Shown: positions 43,161-51,575 of the stretch, piece by piece
Layout: every line of letters begins with the position of its first letter
Position numbering within the stretch: the first letter of the stretch is position 1
Assembly (NCBI GenBank): GCA_035524335.1
Contig: DATKPE010000038.1
Span: 62,001 to 126,000 of the forward strand
DNA from: DATKPE01 sp035524335
GTDB lineage: Bacteria; Bacteroidota; Ignavibacteria; UBA10030; SZUA-254
Direction: 5' to 3'
DNA length: 64,000 bases
Program-made: the position numbers and the translations under genes
Notes under the pieces: generated by a model
What the model saw: the letters and a program-made list of their open reading frames with translations, nothing else
Databases searched by the model: none
Told to the model about the DNA's origin: nothing

Positions 43161-44089
43161 ACAGGCTGAAGGGGTACGCCTTCATTCTCGGGGCTACGCT
43201 GTTCTGGGGAGTCGCCGCCACCGCCGCAAAATTTCTCTTCACGAGGAACTACGATACCCTCGTCCTGGTCCAGATGCGGATGACCATCTCGTGTCTCCTC
43301 CTCCTCGCCTGGTTTGTCCTCTTCAAAAGAAAGTTTCTCGCCGTGAAGGCCCGAGATCTCTGGCATTTCGCGGCACTCGGTCTCATCGGCGGCGCCGGAT
43401 CCAATTTCACCTATTATTTTACGATCCGGCAGACAAATGTGGCCACCGCAATTCTCCTCCAGTATCTTGCGCCGCTCCTGGTGCTCCTCTGGGCGGCGGT
43501 CAGCGGGGAAGAGAAGCTGACGAAGGCCAAACTGGCCGCCGGCGCCGTTTCCCTCGCCGGGTGTTACCTCGCGATCGCCGGAAGAGATTTTTCCGTTCTC
43601 AGCATCAACCGCCTCGGGCTGGTGAGCGGGCTCGCATCGGCATTCTGCTGGGGATTCACGAATGTGTTCCTGCGGCATCTGGTGAAGCGGTACAATGTCT
43701 GGACCTGCCTGCTGTATGCCTTCATCTTTTCGTCGCTCCTCTGGATTGTCATCAATCCGCCCTGGAAGATTGCGGCCGCGGGGTACGACGCCCGGACGTG
43801 GGGGACGTTCCTGGTATTTGCGGTCATCTCGATCCTTATCCCGCATTCGCTCTATTTCGGTGGCATCCGGTATCTCACGGCGTCCCGTGCCATCATCACC
43901 GCGACGTTCGAGCCGATCGTCGCCATCGCTTCGTCCTTCGTCATTCTGGGGGAATCGCTCGCTCCGGTTCAGATTGCCGGAGCGGTGCTGGTCGTCAGTG
44001 CGATCGCCATCCTTCAGATCAGGCATGGGTCGGAGCCGGATACCGGCGGAGCGGCGGTGACACCCGTCGGGCATTCGGTGGCGGAGTAG
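43157..44089 (+). CDS. EamA/DMT-family transporter
   Basis: 310 aa with ten predicted inner-membrane helices in two EamA repeats (about 8-140 and 155-295). Characteristic sequences are 'GYAFILGATLFWGVAATAAK' at the start and 'LEPIVAI'-like 'TFEPIVAIASSFVILGESL' in the second repeat. Drug/metabolite transporters export or import amino acids, nucleotides and other metabolites; the substrate is unknown. It overlaps the TPR-like gene and is followed 3 bases later by trmH. Confidence 0.87.
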   Translation: MNRLKGYAFILGATLFWGVAATAAKFLFTRNYDTLVLVQMRMTISCLLLLAWFVLFKRKFLAVKARDLWHFAALGLIGGAGSNFTYYFTIRQTNVATAILLQYLAPLLVLLWAAVSGEEKLTKAKLAAGAVSLAGCYLAIAGRDFSVLSINRLGLVSGLASAFCWGFTNVFLRHLVKRYNVWTCLLYAFIFSSLLWIVINPPWKIAAAGYDARTWGTFLVFAVISILIPHSLYFGGIRYLTASRAIITATFEPIVAIASSFVILGESLAPVQIAGAVLVVSAIAILQIRHGSEPDTGGAAVTPVGHSVAE

Positions 44090-44092
44090 GCG

Positions 44093-44671
44093 ATGACGGA
44101 ACGGCGGCGTGAAAAACTTCTCGGGGTTATCCGCAGGCGTCAGCCGACGCTCACCGTGGTCATGGAGGATATCCATGATCCCCACAACGTCAGCGCCGTT
44201 CTCCGCTCCGCCGACGCGGCCGGCGTCATGGAGGTACAGCTTCTCTACACCCGGGAAAAGTTTCCGCGTCTCGGGAAAAAAAGCTCCGCGAGCGCCGTCA
44301 AGTGGGTGGCACGGAGGAAATTCGGCACGGTGAAGGAGTGTTACGACACGCTCCGCGCAGAGGGGTTCACGATCTATGCGACGCGGCTGGCCGGCGAAGC
44401 CAGGTCGCTCTTCGATCTTGATCTGACGGGGAGGGTGGCGCTGGTCTTCGGGAATGAGCACCGCGGCGTGTCGGATGAAGCGGCGGAACGGGCGGACGGC
44501 CTTCTGCTCATTCCGATGAACGGCATGATTCAGAGCCTGAATGTGTCGGTGGCCTGCGCCGTCTGTCTCTATGAGGCTCTGCGCCAGCGGACGCAGAAGG
44601 GAATGTATCGCGTACCCCAGCTGGATGAACCTGCGGTGGCGGCCCTTCTCGACCGGTGGTCGCGGCCCTGA
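44093..44671 (+). CDS. TrmH-family tRNA/rRNA 2'-O-methyltransferase
   Basis: 192 aa SPOUT-class methyltransferase using S-adenosylmethionine. The three knot motifs are clear: 'DIHDPHNVSAVLRSADAAGV' (about 22-41), 'LVFGNEHRGVSDEA' (about 120) and 'IPMNGMIQSLNVSVACAVCL' (about 140-160). Length and motif detail resemble TrmH (tRNA Gm18) more than the larger 23S rRNA RlmB enzymes. It is the last gene of the operon starting at 42600 and converges with the next gene. Confidence 0.88.
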   Translation: MTERRREKLLGVIRRRQPTLTVVMEDIHDPHNVSAVLRSADAAGVMEVQLLYTREKFPRLGKKSSASAVKWVARRKFGTVKECYDTLRAEGFTIYATRLAGEARSLFDLDLTGRVALVFGNEHRGVSDEAAERADGLLLIPMNGMIQSLNVSVACAVCLYEALRQRTQKGMYRVPQLDEPAVAALLDRWSRP

Positions 44672-44683
44672 AGGCGTGGCCGG

Positions 44684-45508
44684 TCAGCGGCGTTTACGTC
44701 CGGCGAGCTGTTCCGGCTTGATCTTGCACCGGGCCACCGCCTCATTGATCATATGAAGTATCGACGTCTTTTCCCTGAAGTAGGCGGCGTCGATGTTGCC
44801 GGGAGGTTTGCCCACCGGGCGATAGGGAACCGCCGTCGGACGGGAGGGAATCGAATCATACACATCGGTGAGATCGCCGTTGAATCCGCGGACGTCGTCG
44901 AAGACGCCGTTGAATCCACTGCTCCTCACGAGAATCCTGCGTTTTACCCAATCGCGGGAGGAATCCAGATCGACATTCACCGCGGCGTCGACCTTTCCGT
45001 CAAAATTATCGTCTGCGATGTGGTTGAAGATCATTTTGCAGTGTCCAAGGTAATATTCCATTTCGTCGCGGGAGAGGGGCTGGCCGCGGCGCGGGAACGT
45101 GGGGGGCATGTCGGCTCCCTCGAACGGGCCGGCACCGCCGAGGAGGGCGACGTAGTCGACTTTTCCATCCCGGTTCCTGTCAAAAATATATCCCCAGGTG
45201 GACACCTTGCCCGTGCTCGGATGGCCGCTCCTGTCGAAGTCGAGGATCAGCGAGATATCCTTCGCCGGATCGGTGATCGGCGCGGCAGTGATCGCCGCGA
45301 TCCGTGCGATATCTTCTCCCTTGAATCCTATCAGGGTGACGTAGAACTGTCCGACCATGTGCCGGCAGATGATTTCGGGAATCTTGTCTGTTGCCGCGAA
45401 GACGGTGCAGGAGTCGGCGTAGTGATAGAACGTGAGGATGGTTTCCTGCTGTCCGCAAAGGGCGGCGGGAAGACAGAAGAACAGGAGAATGCCGGCGATC
45501 AGTTTCAT
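44684..45508 (-). CDS. Secreted protein with EF-hand-like loops, unknown function
   Basis: 274 aa from the ATG at 45508, supported by the promoter at 45555-45583. Signal peptide about 1-19 ('LPAALCGQ'). Three Asp-rich loops resemble calcium-binding EF-hand or dockerin loops: 'DFDRSGHPS', 'DRNRDGKVDYV' and 'DDNFDGKVDAAV', spaced about 35-80 residues apart. No enzyme domain is recognised. It is probably periplasmic or surface-located, with calcium-stabilised structure. Calcium binding is inferred from residue pattern only. Confidence 0.7.
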   Translation of the reverse strand: MKLIAGILLFFCLPAALCGQQETILTFYHYADSCTVFAATDKIPEIICRHMVGQFYVTLIGFKGEDIARIAAITAAPITDPAKDISLILDFDRSGHPSTGKVSTWGYIFDRNRDGKVDYVALLGGAGPFEGADMPPTFPRRGQPLSRDEMEYYLGHCKMIFNHIADDNFDGKVDAAVNVDLDSSRDWVKRRILVRSSGFNGVFDDVRGFNGDLTDVYDSIPSRPTAVPYRPVGKPPGNIDAAYFREKTSILHMINEAVARCKIKPEQLAGRKRR

Positions 45509-45554
45509 CTGGATGATTTCCGCAGGGTGATGTCTAAATTTTTCCTTTTTCTGG

Positions 45555-45583
45555 ATACTACGAAACCGGCGGATCAGATTCAA
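45555..45583 (-). promoter_or_regulatory. Predicted promoter of the EF-hand-like gene
   Basis: On the minus strand: TTGAAT, 17-bp spacer, TAGTAT, preceded by TTCG. Confidence 0.4.
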
Positions 45584-45643
45584 GCTTTCGTCAGTGCGGC
45601 GTTGCCGGAGATCCGCCAGCCCGTACGTTCGCCGGGGAGAATG

Positions 45644-46543
45644 TCAGCGCGGCGCCGGCGCCGGAAAGGAGTTCGCCGCCGGCTGGAGGCTGTGAAATGA
45701 TGTGCAGTGAAATTCCTCATGCATGTCGACGGTCCCGATTCCTCCCGGATGATCGGCGGTCGCTACGATGAGGTGAGAGGTGAACAGGCGCTGCATCACG
45801 CCGGACGGACCGACCAGTTCGGTTCCGCTGATCGTCGTATCCCAGATTCCATCGTTATTCATATCCCACGACCACTGCACAGTGCTCACAGGCACATCTC
45901 CCGAGCCGAGGAGGAACACTGCGAACTCGGTGACTTTTTTGTGAATTCGCCATCCGGGAGGATATGCCGGCGTCCGGTAGTCCCATTCCGCGCCGGGGCT
46001 GAGCGGGTAGACGTACGACTTCACCGGTCCCTGTTCGAACGTCACGACGGCAGAATCGTCGGTGAAATTCACTGCGCGGTCGCCGTTTTCCAGGTAGCGC
46101 GATATTTCCTGCGCAGAGGCGAAACTCCTGTTGCCGATGCGGAATCTGTATCCTGGAGACGATTCCTGCCCCGGGGAAATCAGCACCGGCGGGAATGAAT
46201 AGGCGCGGTAAAAAAGCGAGTCGCCCAGCGGTTCATAGTAGGAATGTCCGGTCACTGAATCCTGTCCGTCGGTTTCGCTGGATCGGAATGCCCACATCGT
46301 GATGCCGTCGATACGAGCCGTTCCCTCACATTGAACGGTAGCGACGGGCAGATAGGCGATCGAATCGAAAAATGTGGCGCCGGGAACCGACGGGACGAAA
46401 TTGGCGAACCAGATGCGATGGGAGTACGACCACATATTGCCGGCGCCGAGGGGAAAGCGCATGGCGACGAACGATTGGTCGCTGAGGGGCAGACAGGAGG
46501 AGACAAGGCAGATCAGACAGAGCTGCAGCACCCGCGTTTTCAT
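45644..46543 (-). CDS. Lipoprotein of unknown function
   Basis: 299 aa with a lipoprotein signal peptide (lipobox 'LVSS' before Cys17). The mature protein is beta-rich, with 'MRFPLGAGNMWSYSHRIW' near the start and 'YPLSPGAEWDYRT' later. These paired 'pLxxGxxWxY' motifs recur in many secreted Bacteroidota proteins of unknown role. An Asp/Asn-rich loop 'DMNNDGIWD' may bind calcium. It is encoded 27 bases after the M2-like peptidase gene and is likely in its operon. Confidence 0.7.
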   Translation of the reverse strand: MKTRVLQLCLICLVSSCLPLSDQSFVAMRFPLGAGNMWSYSHRIWFANFVPSVPGATFFDSIAYLPVATVQCEGTARIDGITMWAFRSSETDGQDSVTGHSYYEPLGDSLFYRAYSFPPVLISPGQESSPGYRFRIGNRSFASAQEISRYLENGDRAVNFTDDSAVVTFEQGPVKSYVYPLSPGAEWDYRTPAYPPGWRIHKKVTEFAVFLLGSGDVPVSTVQWSWDMNNDGIWDTTISGTELVGPSGVMQRLFTSHLIVATADHPGGIGTVDMHEEFHCTSFHSLQPAANSFPAPAPR

Positions 46544-46570
46544 GACAACCTCCGGAAAAGTTCCGATCGG

Positions 46571-48256
46571 TTACTCTTTTGTCAGAGGGTGAGAATCCTC
46601 GATTCCGAGCCTGCGGAGGTATGCGCCCGGTTCGAGCGATTTACCGGTGGCGTTCCGGATGCGCTCGGTCCACTCAAGGAGCTCTCCGCTCTCGTACAGA
46701 TTCCTGATCATGAACTCTGCCAGACCGGTCTCCGTGGATTTGTCGGCGCCGAATTTGTCGGTCAGCGCTTCCTGGAGCTGTGTGGCGATCATCCCGGCGA
46801 GGATGTAGTTTTGATAGTAACAGGGGTAGGAAACATACCAGATGGAGGAGGCGAGCTGATGCGGTTCGTCGCCGTCGAGGTCGACGAGAAGATACTTTTT
46901 GAATGCCTGCCGTTCCAGAGCAGCGAGGTCCTGGTCGGGGTTTTTATACATTTCATATTCGATGAAAAAATCTTTCAGGAGACGGCGGAGCCGGTAGAGG
47001 GAGGGAAGGCTCCTTCCCTTCATATACTTCTCGATCTGTTTGGGTGTCGCATCGGTGAAAGTCGCGAGCCAGACCGAGTCGTCGGTGAACTCTCCGTGCA
47101 TGTCGGCGACGCCTTCCTCGAAACCGGCGCACTGGGCGCCGGGAATCCATTCATATCCCTTCAGGATCGGATATTCGGTGTTCGTATTGACCGCCTTCAG
47201 GGAATGCCCGTATTCGTGGTATGCGACGCCGTAAAAACCCTTTCCCTTGACCGGATTGACGAGAAACCTCGAGTCGGTCGGTATTTTTATCGCGAGACTC
47301 AATCCGCCGTACGGAATGTCCTTTACCACTTCTCTGATCGGAAGAGAATCTACGGGGAAGCCGATCCCCTTTTCAAACCGGTGGATCGAGGTGAAAACGG
47401 AATCGGGGGAAAAATACTTGTCGGGGAGCGAGACCGCTTCCTTGAGCACGTAATCGAAATCCCAGGGGCCGAACTTTTTGATGCGGAATTTCTTCTCGGA
47501 GGTCCGGAGAAAGCTTTCGAACGAGGGGCGGGTCTGCTCTTCCAGGAACGCGAGGGTCCTGACCAGCCATTGCTCGTCGATGGCATGAAGGTGCAGGCTG
47601 AGTGAATAGTAATTGGGGAAGCCGAACGCTCGTGCTTTTGCGTTCCGGAGGCGAACCAGACCGCGGAGCTCCTCGAGCGCTTTTGCGGAGAGCTGGGAAG
47701 GTACCCGCCAGAGTTTGTGACGGACGGCGGCGTTTTTTTCCAGCCGGAGTTTGTTGCTGACTTCCGCCCGCGTTGTCCGCTTTCCCCCCGCCATGAAGGT
47801 GAAATTGGTCATCTCCTGCTGGAGGAAGTTTTCACGCGTTGCGATATCGGTGTCTGCATAGACGCCGCCGCCGATGAAACACCGGTTCCAGAGTTCCAGC
47901 CGTCGGGCCAGCACCTTATCGGCGAGCGAGGGAGCTTTGCGGAGCCATTCGGCGATAATCGCCCGGGAAGCGGAGTCGAGAAAAATTCCTGAAAATTCCT
48001 TTTTTGCCTGATCGAGATCGTATGGGGCCTCTCCGGAATAGCAGTTCCAGTTGGCGATTCCCATGTTGATGCAGGCTTTTTCGTATTTCTTCTCGAGAGA
48101 ATCGAGGAACGGGAGGAGTTCGTTCTTGGTCGAGATGGTCTGCGGGGCCGGCGGAGCCGGCTGCTGCTGTTTGCCGGACTGTTTCATACAGGATTCCACG
48201 AAAAAAAGAGATATGAGAGAGAGAAGGGGGATGATATGGCGCGGACGAAAGAGCAT
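46571..48256 (-). CDS. M2-like zinc metallopeptidase lipoprotein
   Basis: 561 aa. A signal peptide with 'FFVES' before Cys23 predicts a lipoprotein. The helical body contains the gluzincin motif HEYGH (about 346-350), with a second Glu region 'EEGVADMHGEF' about 27 residues later as the third ligand. The overall layout resembles peptidyl-dipeptidase A (angiotensin-converting enzyme, M2), with similarity to M3 oligopeptidases. It likely trims oligopeptides in the periplasm or at the surface. The peptidase clan is clear but the exact family less so. Confidence 0.82.
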   Translation of the reverse strand: MLFRPRHIIPLLSLISLFFVESCMKQSGKQQQPAPPAPQTISTKNELLPFLDSLEKKYEKACINMGIANWNCYSGEAPYDLDQAKKEFSGIFLDSASRAIIAEWLRKAPSLADKVLARRLELWNRCFIGGGVYADTDIATRENFLQQEMTNFTFMAGGKRTTRAEVSNKLRLEKNAAVRHKLWRVPSQLSAKALEELRGLVRLRNAKARAFGFPNYYSLSLHLHAIDEQWLVRTLAFLEEQTRPSFESFLRTSEKKFRIKKFGPWDFDYVLKEAVSLPDKYFSPDSVFTSIHRFEKGIGFPVDSLPIREVVKDIPYGGLSLAIKIPTDSRFLVNPVKGKGFYGVAYHEYGHSLKAVNTNTEYPILKGYEWIPGAQCAGFEEGVADMHGEFTDDSVWLATFTDATPKQIEKYMKGRSLPSLYRLRRLLKDFFIEYEMYKNPDQDLAALERQAFKKYLLVDLDGDEPHQLASSIWYVSYPCYYQNYILAGMIATQLQEALTDKFGADKSTETGLAEFMIRNLYESGELLEWTERIRNATGKSLEPGAYLRRLGIEDSHPLTKE

Positions 48257-48307
48257 GACTATGGTAATGACCGTCGGAAGAAGCGGCAGTGAACGGATGC
48301 GGTTGGT

Positions 48308-48335
48308 AAGATACGGAAATATTTCTTGAAATCAA
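48308..48335 (-). promoter_or_regulatory. Predicted promoter of the M2-like peptidase operon
   Basis: On the minus strand: TTGATT, 16-bp spacer, TATCTT. Confidence 0.45.
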
Positions 48336-48438
48336 TCCGGAGAGATGAGCACTGCCTTGGACGTCGGCCGATGTGATGTCCGCCGGTAAGAGATTGAAAA
48401 TACAGGACGATCCCGCCGCGGCGGATTGCCCGATCTTC

Positions 48439-48467
48439 TTGATTCTGGAACGGCATTTCACTATTAT
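48439..48467 (+). promoter_or_regulatory. Predicted promoter of the prenyl synthase-PTS operon
   Basis: TTGATT, 17-bp spacer, TATTAT (TATATT is offset by 3). It lies in the 264-base divergent gap, which holds nothing else recognised. Confidence 0.45.
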
Positions 48468-48520
48468 ATTAATGAAATTCAGACCCGTACCGGGCTTTTT
48501 TTCACTCGAATGCAAAAGAT

Positions 48521-49507
48521 TTGACCGATCACTCATTTCAGCGGCGATACGAAGCCGCACGGATTGCCGTTGAACGGTATCTGCGGAGCGCAGTGCGATC
48601 CTCCGAACCGGAAAGCGTGTATGCCCCGATTCGGTACGTTCTTGCGGGGGGCGGAAAACGGCTTCGGGCCGTCCTTGTCCTCTTCGCCGCGGAGACAGTC
48701 GGCGGTTCCGCCCGGGCGGCTCTGCCGGCGGCCGCTGCTGTCGAAATGCTCCATAATTTCACGCTCGTCCATGACGACATCATGGATCATGCCGATCTTC
48801 GCCGGGGCCGACCGACCGTCCACCGGCGCTGGAATACCAGCGTGGCGGTTCTCGCCGGTGACCAGCTGGTGGCTCTCGCTTACGAAGTCCTGCTGAAATC
48901 GAAGGCGGCCGCGGCTCCCCGCCTCCCGGAACTCTTCACGAGGGCGTTCATCGATGTCTGCGACGGACAGGGGTTTGACTATGAGTTTGAATCCCGCACC
49001 GATGTTTCGATGAAGGAATATCTGGAGATGATCACCCTGAAAACGGGGAGAGTCATGGCGGCGGCGGCCGAAATCGGCGGGGTGGCGGGTGGGGGATCGG
49101 CCCGTCAGAACCGGGCTCTCCGCGTCTACGGAGAACAGCTCGGCCGGGCATTCCAGATCAGGGATGATCTGCTCGATATTGTCGGGACAGAAAAGGAATT
49201 CGGCAAGACGATCGGCGGAGATATCACCGAGGGAAAAAAAACCTTTCTGCTGATCGAGGCGTACAGAAGATCGGCGGGTGCCGACAGACGGCTTCTCGGC
49301 CGGGTCATCCGGCGCCGCGGGATAACAAAACGGTCGGTGGGGCGGGTCCGGACGCTCTATCGGGAACTCGGCGTCATCGCCGCGGCGGAGTCTGCGGTTG
49401 CCGCGGCAACCCGGCAGGCTCAACGCGCGCTCCGGGCACTTCCGCCGTCCCCGTCCCGGGAAGCGCTTGACCGGCTGGCCGAACAGCTTCTTTCCCGGAA
49501 GGTCTGA
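48521..49507 (+). CDS. Polyprenyl diphosphate synthase (trans-isoprenyl, long chain)
   Basis: 328 aa from a TTG at 48521; no in-frame ATG precedes the conserved region. It condenses isopentenyl diphosphate into chains, probably for quinone side chains. The first Asp-rich motif is 'DDIMDHADLRRGRPTVHRRW' (about 88-107), and the second is 'IRDDLLDIVG' with 'KEFGKTIGGDITEGKKT' following. 'GGGKRLRAVLVLFAAE' near 45 binds IPP. Absence of bulky residues before the first motif fits a medium or long product, but chain length cannot be fixed. It is 6 bases from ptsH. Confidence 0.9.
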   Translation: MTDHSFQRRYEAARIAVERYLRSAVRSSEPESVYAPIRYVLAGGGKRLRAVLVLFAAETVGGSARAALPAAAAVEMLHNFTLVHDDIMDHADLRRGRPTVHRRWNTSVAVLAGDQLVALAYEVLLKSKAAAAPRLPELFTRAFIDVCDGQGFDYEFESRTDVSMKEYLEMITLKTGRVMAAAAEIGGVAGGGSARQNRALRVYGEQLGRAFQIRDDLLDIVGTEKEFGKTIGGDITEGKKTFLLIEAYRRSAGADRRLLGRVIRRRGITKRSVGRVRTLYRELGVIAAAESAVAAATRQAQRALRALPPSPSREALDRLAEQLLSRKV

Positions 49508-49513
49508 CGCCGG

Positions 49514-49780
49514 ATGATCGAACGGGAAGTGACGATTCGGAACCGGACCGGTCTGCACACGCGGCCGGCGGCGACGCTGGTGAAAACGGCCGCCCGTTTC
49601 TCGGCCGATTTTACGATCATCAAGGACGATATGGAGATCAACGGCAAGAGCATCATCGGCGTCATGACCCTGGCCGCCGAACAGGGCTCGACCCTCCTGC
49701 TCCGGTTCGACGGAGCCGACGAGGAGCAGGCCTCTGCCGCCATCATTGATCTCTTTGAACGCGGTTTCGACGAGCAATAA
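49514..49780 (+). CDS. ptsH: HPr-family phosphocarrier protein
   Basis: 88 aa, the standard length. The phospho-accepting His15 is in 'RTGLHTRPAA', and Ser46 is in 'INGKSIIGVMTL', the position phosphorylated by HPr kinase in Firmicutes and some other phyla. It receives phosphate from enzyme I, encoded immediately downstream (overlap of one base). No sugar-specific EII component is in the window, so a regulatory rather than sugar-uptake role is possible. SixA at 16220-16711 is a possible phosphatase for it. Confidence 0.93.
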   Translation: MIEREVTIRNRTGLHTRPAATLVKTAARFSADFTIIKDDMEINGKSIIGVMTLAAEQGSTLLLRFDGADEEQASAAIIDLFERGFDEQ

Positions 49781-51552
49781 TGGAAACCACAACGACCACA
49801 AAGCCGGAAATCATCGTGCGGGGAATCCCGGCATCCCCGGGCATCGCCGTCGGCACCGCATACATTTTCCTCAAGGAAATCCCCCGCGTCGAGCAGAGGG
49901 GAATCCCGGCGGAAGACGTCCCCATCGAAATCGAACGCCTCACCCGCGCGATGGAAAAATCGGCGAGGGAGCTCCAGAAGATTCTCGTCTTCGCACAGAA
50001 AAAGATCGGCGAGGCAAAGGCCAAGATCCTCGAAGCGCAGATCATGATGCTTGAGGATGCCGTTCTCATCTCCGCCGTTCAGAAACGGATCCGGCGCGAG
50101 ATGCTGAACGCGGATTTCATCGTCAGCGATGAGATCGGAAAGTATGCGCGCATGATGCTGAACGCTCACGACGAGTACATGCACGAACGGGCGCATGACG
50201 TCGAGGATCTGAAAAACCGGATTATCCGCAATCTCCAGCAGGAAAAGCTCATCTCCAAGGTGGACGGATCGATTATCGTCGTGGCCCACACGCTCACCCC
50301 CGCCGATACGATGATCCTGAGCCGCAACCATGTTCTCGGGTATGCAACCGACCTCGGCGGCATCACATCCCACGCGGCGCTGTTTTCCCGGTCGCTCAAG
50401 ATCCCCGCGGTTGTCGGTCTCGGCGACGTCACGCGCACGGTCGTCACGGGCGACACCCTGATCATCGACGGCTACAGCGGCACGATCATCGCCTCCCCGA
50501 CGGAAGAACGCCGTGCCGAGTACGGCCGCCGGCGGGAACACTTTCTCAGGTTCGAACAACGCCTCGAAGAGCTCAAGGATCTCCCGGCCGATACCGTCGA
50601 CGGGCATAAGATCGAGCTCTCCGCGAACATTGAGCTTTCCGAGGAACTCGAGTACGTCGTCCTCCAGGGCTCGCAGGGAGTCGGACTCTACCGGACCGAA
50701 AGCCTCCTCATCGGACGGGACGATTTCCCGACCGAAGACGAACAGTATAAGGAATACAAGCGGATCGCCGCACGGATGTACCCGAACCGCGTCATCATGC
50801 GCACCTTCGATATCGGCGGCGACAAGATCGCTCCCGACAGCGCGGAAGAAGCCAACCCCTTCCTCGGCTGGCGCGGGATCCGGGTCTGTTTCGACCGGCC
50901 CGACATCTTCATGAACCAGCTCCGCGCGATGCTGAGAGCCAGCACCAGGAAAAACCTCGCCATCATGTTTCCGATGATCACGACGATCGAGGAGGTCCGC
51001 GAGGCGAAGGAGTTTGTCAGAAAAGCCAAGGAGGAACTGCGCGCGAAAAAGCAGAAGTTCAACGACGCAACGCCCGTCGGCGTCATGATCGAGGTGCCCG
51101 CGGCCGCGCTGAGCGCCAACCAGATCGCACGGGAAGTCGATTTCCTCAGCATCGGCTCCAACGACCTGATCCAGTACCTGCTTGCCGTCGACCGCGGCAA
51201 CAATCTGGTCTCTTCCCTTTACCGGGAATTTGACCCGAGCGTTCTCGCCATCCTGAAACACATCATCAATGCGGCGCACAAAGCCGGCATCTGGGCCGGC
51301 ATATGCGGCGAAATGGCCGGGCATTCCCTCGCGACGCCTCTTCTCATAGGCCTCGGCATAGACGAATTGAGCGTCGTGCCGGTCGTGCTTCCCGAAATCA
51401 AAAAAATCATCAGATCGCTGAACTACAAGGAAATGCAGGACGTGGCAAAAACCGCCCTGAACATGACCACCAGCCGGGAAATCGAAGATTACCTCCGGGA
51501 TTTTTTGCGGAAACGGCTTCCCGATATACCACAGGATAACGACATCCAATAA
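49780..51552 (+). CDS. ptsI: Phosphoenolpyruvate-protein phosphotransferase (enzyme I)
   Basis: 590 aa, cytoplasmic. It transfers phosphate from PEP to HPr. The N-terminal half has the HPr-binding helices and catalytic His198 in 'GGITSHAAL'. The C-terminal barrel has 'GSQGVGLYRTESLLIGR', 'RTFDIGGDK', 'MIEVPAAAL', 'IGSNDLIQY' and 'GICGEMAG'. All key residues are present and no GAF domain (PtsP type) is fused. Co-encoded with HPr and phosphoglucose/phosphomannose isomerase. Confidence 0.96.
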   Translation: METTTTTKPEIIVRGIPASPGIAVGTAYIFLKEIPRVEQRGIPAEDVPIEIERLTRAMEKSARELQKILVFAQKKIGEAKAKILEAQIMMLEDAVLISAVQKRIRREMLNADFIVSDEIGKYARMMLNAHDEYMHERAHDVEDLKNRIIRNLQQEKLISKVDGSIIVVAHTLTPADTMILSRNHVLGYATDLGGITSHAALFSRSLKIPAVVGLGDVTRTVVTGDTLIIDGYSGTIIASPTEERRAEYGRRREHFLRFEQRLEELKDLPADTVDGHKIELSANIELSEELEYVVLQGSQGVGLYRTESLLIGRDDFPTEDEQYKEYKRIAARMYPNRVIMRTFDIGGDKIAPDSAEEANPFLGWRGIRVCFDRPDIFMNQLRAMLRASTRKNLAIMFPMITTIEEVREAKEFVRKAKEELRAKKQKFNDATPVGVMIEVPAAALSANQIAREVDFLSIGSNDLIQYLLAVDRGNNLVSSLYREFDPSVLAILKHIINAAHKAGIWAGICGEMAGHSLATPLLIGLGIDELSVVPVVLPEIKKIIRSLNYKEMQDVAKTALNMTTSREIEDYLRDFLRKRLPDIPQDNDIQ

Positions 51553-51575
51553 TCGACAGGAAAGAAGCTTTGCCC

